Assembly (NCBI GenBank): GCA_046351215.1
Contig: JAXLYX010000018.1
Span: 1-64,000, forward strand
Source of the DNA: JAXLYX01 sp046351215
GTDB lineage: Bacteria > Myxococcota_A > Polyangia > Polyangiales > Houyiibacteriaceae
Direction of reading: 5' to 3'
Length of the DNA stretch: 64,000 bases
Shown piece by piece: positions 17,168 through 24,185 of this stretch. The first letter of the stretch is position 1. Every line of letters starts with the position of its first letter. A program made the translations under genes and the position numbers. The notes beneath the pieces were generated by a model that saw nothing but the letters and a program-made list of their open reading frames with translations, was not told the DNA's origin and did no database searches.

Positions 17168-18313
17168 TCAGGCCGGCGCGCGCCGCGTCTTCCGGACGAT
17201 GGCGAAGACCGCGAGGCCGACGCCTCCGACGGTCAGCGGCACCGCGACGAGCGGTCGGAACGCCATCCAGCCCACGGCCACCGTGACGAGCGAGAGCCCG
17301 AGGGCGATGACGAAGGTCACCATCCCCACGCCTCCCTGCACGAGACGACCGATCCACGGCAGCACGTCGGCGAGCACGGCGGCCGGGCGGAAGATCAGGA
17401 GCAGGCCGATCCACATCGCGAGGAAGCCGCCCCATCGGAACACCCACGTCATGACGGTGTTCTCGGTCTCGAGCTCTCCGAAGAGGGCGCTCGCGCTCTC
17501 CGTCCCCATCCGAAGCGTGGGCTCGAGCGTGTCGTCGGACGTCACCCAGGGCGCGAGCGTGCGGCCCGTCTGCTTGGCGAGCACCGTGACCGGCTGACCG
17601 GCGGGAGCCACGCGCAGCGTGATGCGGAGATCCCCGACGTGGGGCGCGGCGGGGTCGGCGGCCGTCGTCAGCACGCCGCCGCGGATGGCCACCGGCCGGC
17701 CGACCGTCGCGGCGACGACGGGCACCTGCGCCTCGGTCGGAGCGACGGACTGCCAGCCCTCGACCTGGTCGACGAGGGCCGACGAGAGCAGGAAGCCACC
17801 CACCGCGACGTCGCTCGCCGCGAAGCGGGCCGTCTGCACGGGCATCGGCGGGTTCACGTGCTCGCGCTCCTTGAACGCACTCGAGTCGATGGGCGCCTCG
17901 GACCAGGTGGTCTCGTAGGTGTAGACGGTCGTCGTGGTCTCCGAGCCCCCGACGTTCGAGCGGCTCCGGCTCTCCGTCTTCTCCTTCCACTGGAACATCT
18001 CGACGCGTCGTTCGAGGCGCACGCCCGGCGCCCGGAACGCGAAGGCCGGATCCTCGAGCACGGCCTCGGTCGCGAGCGATCCGGTGAAGTGGACGAGCTT
18101 CCCCTCGTTCGCGGGCGAAGGCGTGGGACTCGCGAGCGAGACGACCGCGCCGCGCCCGGCCTCGAGCACACGGGCCCGATGCACCGCCCTCCCCTCGTTC
18201 ACGAAGATCACGACGAACGAGGCCACGAAGAAGACCAGGCCGAACATCACGCCCACGAACGATCCGAGGATGCGCTCGAACCAGGACTTCGTCTTCACCT
18301 CACGCGTCGTCAT
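17168..18313 (-). CDS. TMEM43 family membrane protein
   Basis: A 381-residue membrane protein. It opens with a short basic tail and one helix (FGLVFFVASFVVIFVNEGRAV). A long extracytoplasmic region of about 230 residues follows, with GKLVHFTGSLATEAVLEDPAFAF and the VEMFQWKEK block. Three or four membrane helices close the protein. This is the layout of TMEM43/LUMA proteins, whose bacterial members are uncharacterised and in animals act at the inner nuclear envelope and ER. The ATG at 18313 is used; upstream in-frame codons lack conservation. It is convergent with the SDR gene across ten bases. An envelope-organisation role is inference only. Confidence 0.8.
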   Translation of the reverse strand: MTTREVKTKSWFERILGSFVGVMFGLVFFVASFVVIFVNEGRAVHRARVLEAGRGAVVSLASPTPSPANEGKLVHFTGSLATEAVLEDPAFAFRAPGVRLERRVEMFQWKEKTESRSRSNVGGSETTTTVYTYETTWSEAPIDSSAFKEREHVNPPMPVQTARFAASDVAVGGFLLSSALVDQVEGWQSVAPTEAQVPVVAATVGRPVAIRGGVLTTAADPAAPHVGDLRITLRVAPAGQPVTVLAKQTGRTLAPWVTSDDTLEPTLRMGTESASALFGELETENTVMTWVFRWGGFLAMWIGLLLIFRPAAVLADVLPWIGRLVQGGVGMVTFVIALGLSLVTVAVGWMAFRPLVAVPLTVGGVGLAVFAIVRKTRRAPA

Positions 18314-18424
18314 CGCGGGCCTCCGGGCGGGGAACGTAGGGGCGCCCGAGTCCGGCCGATGTCGGCCTGCTCGAACGCCCGACGCGACCTCTAGCACGAG
18401 GCGATGGACGGGTTGAAGAGGGTC

Positions 18425-20350
18425 TCAGCCGTCCGAACCCGCGACCGCCGGGAAGTAGCTCCCCTTCGGGCCGAGCTCGTGGCCCGCCGGGATCCCCGTG
18501 CCGAGCTCCGAGAGCCGGAAGACCGAAGGCGGGAGGCGGAGCGACTCGCGCAGGCGCTCCATCGTCGAGGGGACGAAGGGCTGGAGCATGATCATCAGGT
18601 TCTTGAGCACGTAGAAGCAGGTGAAGAGCGCGTCGCGCCGCGCCTCCTCGGGGAAGCGATCGTCGTGCGGCTTGTGCTGCGTGAAGAGGCTGTTGATCGT
18701 GCGCGCGTAGTTCTCGAGCTCGAAGAGCATGTTCGGGTAGTCGCCGCGCTCCATCGCCTTCACGTAGCGCTGCACCATCCGCCCGGTGTCGGAAGCGACC
18801 TTCTCGGAGAGCTTGCCCTCCGGCACCTTGCCGTCGAACTTCGAGTGGGCGGCCGCGATCGGCTTCTCGAAGGCCGCGTTCATCGGACCTGCGAGGAATT
18901 TGTTGCGGTCGTCGAGCTTCGCGAAGTCGAAGTCGGACTGCTTCTCGGGCAGCCCGAGGAGCGCGAGGTAGTAACGGAGCTGGTCGACCTCGTAGCCCTT
19001 CTCGTCGAGGAGCTGGTCGCCCGTGAAGAAATTGCCGCGGCTCTTGCTCATCTTCTCGCCGCCGACGAGGAGGTGGAAGCAGCCGAAGATCTCCGTGAGG
19101 TTGAGCTCGCCGGCGACGGGCAGACGATGCGGATCCGCCTGCGTGCCGAGCCAGAGCGCGCCCTGCATGAGCACGTAGAAGAAGACGTTGTCCTGGCCGA
19201 GGAACTGGTAGATGCGCGCCGAGGGGTCGCGCCAGAATTCCGCCGAGCGCGAGGGATCCTCGCCGCGCTCGCGGAGCGCGACCTCGGAGAACGCGATCGG
19301 CGCGATGAGCGAGTCCGGCCAGACGTAGAGGGTCTTGCCGGCGAGGTCGGGGTCGATGTCCGGAACCGGGATGCCCCAGGCGATGTCGCGCGTGATCGAG
19401 CGATGGCCCCACTCGTCGGAGTAGACGCTCGGGATGCCCTGCGCCGCGAGGAGCTCCCTGCCCTTCTCGAGGTCCGGCTTGTTCTCGAACTGGAGGACGA
19501 CCTGCTTGCCGGGCGCGTACTTGCTCTTGTGCTTCGGGAGCGTCGTCTTCAACGCCTTGTAGGCCTCCTCGAGATCCTTCTCGATGCGGATCGCGGGGAG
19601 CACCTTGTCGAGCACGTCGGAGATCACGGGCGCGCGCCAGGTCTTCTGCTTCGACTGGATCCAGACGCGGAGGGTCTCGGAGACCGCCCACATGTCGAGG
19701 TACCAGTGCACGGTCTCGCGCATCACGGGCGTCGCGTCGCTGACGGTGCTGCGCGGATTCAGGAGCTCGGTCGGCTCGTGCTGGCTTCCGCAGCGATCGC
19801 ATTCGTCGCTGTAGGCGCTCTCGTTGTCGCACTTCGGGTTCGGGCACTTGCCGACGACGAAGCGGTCCGGGAGGAAGCGCTCGACCTTCGGATCGTACCA
19901 CTGGCGGCTCGAGCGCTTCTCGAGCAGGCCGTTCGCGTGGAGCTTCCGCAGGAAGTCCTGCGAGATCGCCTCGTGGATCGGGAAGCAGTCGGGACGCGAG
20001 GTGCCCGAGTACGTGTCGAGGCCGATGGAGAAACGGTCGAGCGTCCTCTTCTGCTGGTCGTGGATCGCGTCGACGAACTCGCGGATCGACTTGCCCGCGC
20101 GGAGCGCCGAGAGCTCGCTCGTCGAGCCGTGCTCGTCGGTGCCGCAGACGAAGAGGACGTTCTCGCGTCCGATCGCGAGGCCGAGCCAGCGGGAGTAGAT
20201 GTCGGCCGGCAGATGGGCGCCCGCGAGGTGCCCGAGGTGCAGGGGCCCGTTCGCGTACGGCATGCCGGCCGTCACGACCGCGCGGCGCGGCAGGTCGAGG
20301 CGGGCGAGGACGGACGGGACGTCGAGGGGGGCACCGGGGTTCTTGCTCAT
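18425..20350 (-). CDS. metG: Methionyl-tRNA synthetase
   Basis: A 641-residue class I aminoacyl-tRNA synthetase that charges tRNA-Met in the cytosol. It has the HIGH-type motif PLHLGHLAG after YANGP, the KMSKS motif in EKMSKSRGNFF, and a zinc knuckle in the connective domain (CPNPKCDNE...CDRCG). An unusual lysine-rich stretch before the SITRDIAWGIP segment (about residues 280-325) lengthens the catalytic domain relative to E. coli MetG. No C-terminal tRNA-binding (Arc1p/Trbp111) domain follows, so the enzyme ends with the anticodon-binding helices. The ATG at 20350 is chosen because homology starts about 28 residues later. Confidence 0.95.
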   Translation of the reverse strand: MSKNPGAPLDVPSVLARLDLPRRAVVTAGMPYANGPLHLGHLAGAHLPADIYSRWLGLAIGRENVLFVCGTDEHGSTSELSALRAGKSIREFVDAIHDQQKRTLDRFSIGLDTYSGTSRPDCFPIHEAISQDFLRKLHANGLLEKRSSRQWYDPKVERFLPDRFVVGKCPNPKCDNESAYSDECDRCGSQHEPTELLNPRSTVSDATPVMRETVHWYLDMWAVSETLRVWIQSKQKTWRAPVISDVLDKVLPAIRIEKDLEEAYKALKTTLPKHKSKYAPGKQVVLQFENKPDLEKGRELLAAQGIPSVYSDEWGHRSITRDIAWGIPVPDIDPDLAGKTLYVWPDSLIAPIAFSEVALRERGEDPSRSAEFWRDPSARIYQFLGQDNVFFYVLMQGALWLGTQADPHRLPVAGELNLTEIFGCFHLLVGGEKMSKSRGNFFTGDQLLDEKGYEVDQLRYYLALLGLPEKQSDFDFAKLDDRNKFLAGPMNAAFEKPIAAAHSKFDGKVPEGKLSEKVASDTGRMVQRYVKAMERGDYPNMLFELENYARTINSLFTQHKPHDDRFPEEARRDALFTCFYVLKNLMIMLQPFVPSTMERLRESLRLPPSVFRLSELGTGIPAGHELGPKGSYFPAVAGSDG

Positions 20351-20447
20351 GGCCGTCCCCGTGTCTGATGCGAGGCCCTCCGATGTCAAGCCGATCGGCG
20401 CCCCGCCCCTCGAGGGGTGGAGCGCCCGCCGTGCCATCGCCCGTGCG

Positions 20448-20642
20448 TCAGGGCAGCGTCACCTTGTCGATGCGGCCCTTGAGGTTCTCCTTGGCGCCGC
20501 CGAAGGTCTTCTGGACCTTGCCGTAGAGCTTGTCGGCCTCGCCTTCGGCCTTGAGCTGCTCGTTGCCCGTGAGCTCGCCCCACAGGACCTTCATCTTGCC
20601 CTTGAGCTGCTTGAAGAATCCGGAACGTTGATCCTGGTTCAT
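20448..20642 (-). CDS. CsbD-family stress-associated small protein
   Basis: A 64-residue hydrophilic protein matching CsbD/YjbJ: a K-G-K-x-x-x-x-W-G-E-L-T core (KGKMKVLWGELTGNE), AEGEADKLYGKVQ, and a final ENLKGRIDK helix. Members are abundant stress-induced proteins of unknown biochemical role. The ATG at 20642 follows CCAGGAGGTCGTC, a strong ribosome-binding site that excludes longer upstream starts. It lies between metG and the MerR gene on the same strand, about 165 bases after the latter, with room for its own promoter. Confidence 0.88.
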   Translation of the reverse strand: MNQDQRSGFFKQLKGKMKVLWGELTGNEQLKAEGEADKLYGKVQKTFGGAKENLKGRIDKVTLP

Positions 20643-20807
20643 GACGACCTCCTGGTCATCGATCGACACGCACGGGATGCGCACCGATCGACGGATGGGG
20701 ATGGATTCGGAGTGACAGAGAGGAGACCCGGAGGGTCCCCCGAGGCCGGACGGAGCCGCCCACCGCGACACCGTCGTCGCGTGGCCCTGGTCGCCGTCCG
20801 GGGAGTC

Positions 20808-21671
20808 TCAGCCCTTCTTGGGCTTCTTGCCGGCCGGGAGCTTCGTGGTCTTGCCCGAGTCGACCAGCTCGCGGAGCACGCGCTCCATCTCCTGGCCGAA
20901 GACGAGGCGCACGGCCTCGAGGCCGACGGGGCGGAGCTCGCGGAAGGTCTCGGCGTAGTCGGCGTTGCCGAGACCGCCGGCGCGGTCTTCCGTCGCGTGC
21001 TTGAAGAAATACTGGACGAGGTCCTGGGTGGCCTTCGCCATGTGGCGGCGGAGGATCTCGTGGGCTCCGGCCGCCGTCTCGAGGTCGACGCCCGCCTGGT
21101 TCAGGGTGACGGCGATCTTGAGGATCGAGGGGCTGCGCACGAGGTAGACGTCGCCCTGGCGCTCGACGAGCTTGTTGCGCACGAGGTCCGCGATGAGGCC
21201 GGCGCGGCGGGTGCCCGCGAGCTCGAAGAGCTCCTCCTCGGTGCAGGCCTTCGGCTGGTCGTTGGCCCAGGGCGCCTTCAGCTGGGACTCGAGGCCGAGC
21301 CAATCGGCGACGTCGACCTCGCCCTTGTCGATGCGCCCGACGAGGTCGCGGATCGCCTCGATGCGGAGGCCCCGATCCTGCAGCTGGGCGATGAGCCTGA
21401 GCCGCTCGACGTGCTCGTCACCGTACCAGGCGACGCGCCCCTTCACCTTCGGGGGCATGAGCACGCCCTTCGACTGGTAGAACCGGATGGTCCGGCTCGG
21501 CACGTGCGTCTCGGCGAAGAGCTCGTCGATCGTGAACTGGCGGGGCTCGTCTTCGGTCGTCGTGGACATCGGCGTGGCCGTCCCCTTCGTATCAGAGGAG
21601 GGGTCGTCCGTCACCACGGGAACGAAGCCGAGGGAGGGGAAAACGGGCAGGGCGGGAGCGAACGGGGACAT
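20808..21671 (-). CDS. MerR-family transcriptional regulator
   Basis: A 287-residue regulator. After about 45 poorly conserved residues it has a MerR winged helix: FTIDELFAETHVPSRTIRFYQSKGVL, then MPP, W/Y-Y-GDEHVERLRLI and DRGLRIEAIRDLV. The remaining 180 residues form a large effector domain without a Cys metal site, so a metal sensor is unlikely and a lipid or redox ligand is possible. I start at the ATG at 21671, which has GGAGG six bases before it; ATG 21569 would begin just before the HTH. The gene follows the desaturase by about 30 bases on the same strand, so it probably regulates that operon. Confidence 0.82.
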   Translation of the reverse strand: MSPFAPALPVFPSLGFVPVVTDDPSSDTKGTATPMSTTTEDEPRQFTIDELFAETHVPSRTIRFYQSKGVLMPPKVKGRVAWYGDEHVERLRLIAQLQDRGLRIEAIRDLVGRIDKGEVDVADWLGLESQLKAPWANDQPKACTEEELFELAGTRRAGLIADLVRNKLVERQGDVYLVRSPSILKIAVTLNQAGVDLETAAGAHEILRRHMAKATQDLVQYFFKHATEDRAGGLGNADYAETFRELRPVGLEAVRLVFGQEMERVLRELVDSGKTTKLPAGKKPKKG

Positions 21672-21702
21672 CGGGACCTCCGGAGCCACGGGGGCTCGGG
21701 CT

Positions 21703-22869
21703 TCAGGCCATCTGGCGGATCGTCGCGCGGGTCACGGCCAGGGCGCCGCCTTCGGTCTCGCGCGAGAGCTTCTGGATGTAGCGGAAGGAGCCGAGCAGGG
21801 TCCTTCCCCACGTGTCGGTGTGGTAGGCGATGCCGTGGGCCTCGCAGATGGCCCGGACCTCGGGCGCGATCTCGCGGAGCCGGTTCGGCGGGAGGCGGGG
21901 GAAGAGGTGGTGCTCGATCTGCCGGTCGAGGCCTCCGCAGAGGACCGAGACGGGGAGCGAGACCTCGTAGTTGTGGGTCGACTCGACCTGCATCGCGTAC
22001 CAATGGCCGCGGTTCAGGGGCTTGGTGCCCATCGCGTAGCTCTTCAGCTCCTCGCCGACGTGACCGCAGAAGATCGTCGCCGCCGAGTACACGTCACGGA
22101 GCAGGCCCGCGAGGAAGTTGCCGAGCATGACCTTCCAGAAGAAGGGGCCGGCGAGCAGCGGGAAGAAGACGTACTCCTTCACGTAGTGGGGCACGTACTT
22201 GCGGAGCGCCGCCACCCACGCCTGCCGCCGGCTCTTCGCCGAGCGGTCCGGGAGGAAGTCGAGCTGCGTCTCGATCCCGTTGTCCTCGAAGAGGTCGTTC
22301 ATGCCGGTGAAGTGCAGGTTCATGAGGAACCCGAAGTTCGGGAAGAGCACGAAGAGCGCGAACGGGAGCTGGAAGCGCTGCTTCCAGGTCCACTTCGTCT
22401 CCTTCGTGAGCCGCACCGGGCCGAAGTGGATGTCCGCGTCCTTGCCGGCGACGTTGGTCGCGCCGTGGTGCCGCGCGTTGTGCCCGTAGCGCCAGGACTC
22501 CTCGTCGATGGGCGTGTCCCATCGGAAGTCCTTCGAGCGGAAGCGCTCGGCGCCCTCGAGCTTGTCGTAGGCGCCGTGGAGCGCCGTGTGTCCGATCTCG
22601 GTCGCCTGGAGCTGCTTGTGGATCCAGAGGGCGAACACGCCGATCGAGAAGAGGAGCGGGTCGAAGCTGATGTGGATGAGGACTCGGCCGACGATCTCCA
22701 TCGCGCGCGAGAAGAGGTCGAGCATCTTGACCCAACGGACGTCCGCCTGGCCGAGCTGGGCTTCGACGCGCTCCTTGAGAGCATCGAGGGCCGCACCGAA
22801 GCTGCGGTAGCGGTCCGCGTCGGCGAGCTGCGCGGGGGAAGTCGGGAGGGTGAGGTTCTGGGCGGTCAT
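21703..22869 (-). CDS. Membrane fatty-acid desaturase
   Basis: A 388-residue integral membrane di-iron desaturase. The three histidine boxes are present: H94/H98 in GHTALHG, H130/H134/H135 in GHNARHHG, and QIEHH ending at H321. The QxxHH third box is typical of front-end-type and of some bacterial delta-6-like acyl desaturases. Several hydrophobic helices separate the boxes. There is no N-terminal cytochrome b5 domain, so an external electron donor is needed. It is the first gene of a desaturase-MerR pair and has a near-consensus promoter upstream. It probably tunes membrane-lipid unsaturation or makes polyunsaturated acyl chains. Confidence 0.9.
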   Translation of the reverse strand: MTAQNLTLPTSPAQLADADRYRSFGAALDALKERVEAQLGQADVRWVKMLDLFSRAMEIVGRVLIHISFDPLLFSIGVFALWIHKQLQATEIGHTALHGAYDKLEGAERFRSKDFRWDTPIDEESWRYGHNARHHGATNVAGKDADIHFGPVRLTKETKWTWKQRFQLPFALFVLFPNFGFLMNLHFTGMNDLFEDNGIETQLDFLPDRSAKSRRQAWVAALRKYVPHYVKEYVFFPLLAGPFFWKVMLGNFLAGLLRDVYSAATIFCGHVGEELKSYAMGTKPLNRGHWYAMQVESTHNYEVSLPVSVLCGGLDRQIEHHLFPRLPPNRLREIAPEVRAICEAHGIAYHTDTWGRTLLGSFRYIQKLSRETEGGALAVTRATIRQMA

Positions 22870-22924
22870 TTCGCCTCCAGTGAGAATCGGCTCGGTTCAG
22901 GATGAGCCGTCGTTCGATGCATCA

Positions 22925-22953
22925 TTCATAACCGCGCCATCGTTCACTGTCAA
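22925..22953 (-). promoter_or_regulatory. Sigma-70-type promoter for desaturase-MerR operon
   Basis: On the minus strand TTGACA is followed after exactly 17 bases by TATGAA, about 55 bases before the desaturase start. This is much closer to consensus than other upstream regions in this GC-rich window. The spacer is a normal 17 bases, not the stretched 19 of classical MerR-activated promoters, so activation by spacer distortion is not indicated. Confidence 0.65.
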
Positions 22954-23042
22954 GGTTGCTGGTGCCACAGTGTGTGGAGATTGGTTCGGGGCTGGGTCGT
23001 GTCCGCGGAATTGCTTCGGAATTCGGCGACGGAAACGACGAA

Positions 23043-23062
23043 GGCCGGGCAGCGGCCCGGCC
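23043..23062 (-). terminator. Hairpin after TolB-like lipoprotein gene
   Basis: GGCCGGGC-AGCG-GCCCGGCC forms a perfect 8-bp stem 22 bases after the stop of the minus-strand lipoprotein gene. On that strand it is followed by a moderately T-rich tail (TTCGTCGTTTCC). This fits an intrinsic terminator. Confidence 0.55.
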
Positions 23063-23084
23063 TCCTCTCCCCGCCCCACCCGCC

Positions 23085-24101
23085 TCAGGGTCTCCGGACG
23101 ACGAAGATCTCCCCCGCGTTCGGGTCGCCCACGGGATCCATCACGAAGTAGAGGGAGCAGCCGTCGTCCGACACGTAGGGATCGAGCTCGTCGCCGGCGG
23201 TGTTCACCGACGCGATCGGGAGGGGCGCACCGAAGTCCACGGCCGTGCTCGCGCGCGTCGCGTAGTAGAGGTCGCTCGTGCCGGAGCGATCCGAGGCGAA
23301 GACGAGCACGAGACCGTCGCCGGTCATCGAAGGATCGGCCTCGACCGAGGCCGTGTTCACGTTCGCGAGGGGAGTCGGCGCGGCGAACGGAGCGGTCGCA
23401 TTCGCTCGCGTGGTCGAGAAGAGGTCCTGGAGGCCCATCCCGCCCGCGCGCCCCTGCGGTGCGAAGAGGAGGAGGAGGCCGTCGGCCACGAGGAAGGGAT
23501 CGAGCTCGTCGCTCGGGGTGTTCAGGCCCGAAAGGCTGGAGATCGAGACGAAGGGCGTCGACGTGCTCGTGCGCGTGGCCTCGAAGAGATCGGCGAGGCC
23601 CATCCCGACCATGCGCGTCGAGGCGAAGACGGCGTCGAGCCGATCGCCCGTGAAGGCGATCTTCGACTCGCGCTGCGCGGAATTCAGCTCGGAGATCGCT
23701 ACGGGCGCGCCGAAGGCGTCGGCGCGCGTGGCCCTGGACGCGACGTAGAAATCCCCGCCGCCGGTCCGGGCCGAGGAGAAGGCGAGGAGCAGCTCGTCGG
23801 CGCTCGGGACGGGGTTTCCCTCGTCGCTCGGCGAGTTCACGCCGGGGACCTTCGCCGGCGCCCCGAACGCGGGCGGTCCCGCCGACCAATCGCAGCGCAT
23901 GGGCCCGCCGTCGCCCGGCCCGCCGTCGCCCGGCCCGCCGTCGCCCGGCCCACCGTCGCCCGGCCCGCCGTCGGCGATGGAACCGTCCCCGCCGTCGGCC
24001 TCGACGGCGATCGACTGGTAGCCGACACGGCCGCAGCCCGCGCCGACGAAGCCGGAGCCGGCGACGACCGTGAGCAAGAGGCCTGGGACGCGGGCGCGCA
24101 T
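23085..24101 (-). CDS. Lipoprotein with TolB-like (PD40) beta-propeller repeats
   Basis: A 338-residue lipoprotein. The signal ends in a lipobox (VGAGC), followed by an Asp/Gly/Pro spacer of about 40 residues made of repeated GDGGP units, then a propeller. The propeller has repeated blades of the type SDELDPxVxxDGLxLxFxSxR...LYxATR, typical of WD40-like PD40/TolB repeats that display sugar- or protein-binding surfaces. About five blades are visible. Such spaced lipoproteins are common in myxobacteria and probably face the periplasm or cell surface. It diverges from the Clp gene (85-base gap). The ligand is unknown. Confidence 0.8.
   Translation of the reverse strand: MRARVPGLLLTVVAGSGFVGAGCGRVGYQSIAVEADGGDGSIADGGPGDGGPGDGGPGDGGPGDGGPMRCDWSAGPPAFGAPAKVPGVNSPSDEGNPVPSADELLLAFSSARTGGGDFYVASRATRADAFGAPVAISELNSAQRESKIAFTGDRLDAVFASTRMVGMGLADLFEATRTSTSTPFVSISSLSGLNTPSDELDPFLVADGLLLLFAPQGRAGGMGLQDLFSTTRANATAPFAAPTPLANVNTASVEADPSMTGDGLVLVFASDRSGTSDLYYATRASTAVDFGAPLPIASVNTAGDELDPYVSDDGCSLYFVMDPVGDPNAGEIFVVRRP
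23903..23975 (-). repeat. 15-bp tandem repeat encoding GDGGP spacer
   Basis: About five 15-base units (GCCCGCCGTCGCCCG on the plus strand, one with a single change) encode the flexible spacer after the lipobox. They are in frame and are not a CRISPR array. Confidence 0.85.
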
Positions 24102-24185
24102 CGTGGAGAACCTACCACGCACCCGAGCACGGGGCCGATGCGCCGACGATTGACGGGAGGCCGCCCCGGGTTGCACGGTCGCCCC

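Noticed and set aside
23903..23975. Tandem 15-bp repeats that might suggest a CRISPR array
   Set aside because: The units are directly adjacent with no unique spacers, and they encode an in-frame GDGGP lipoprotein spacer.
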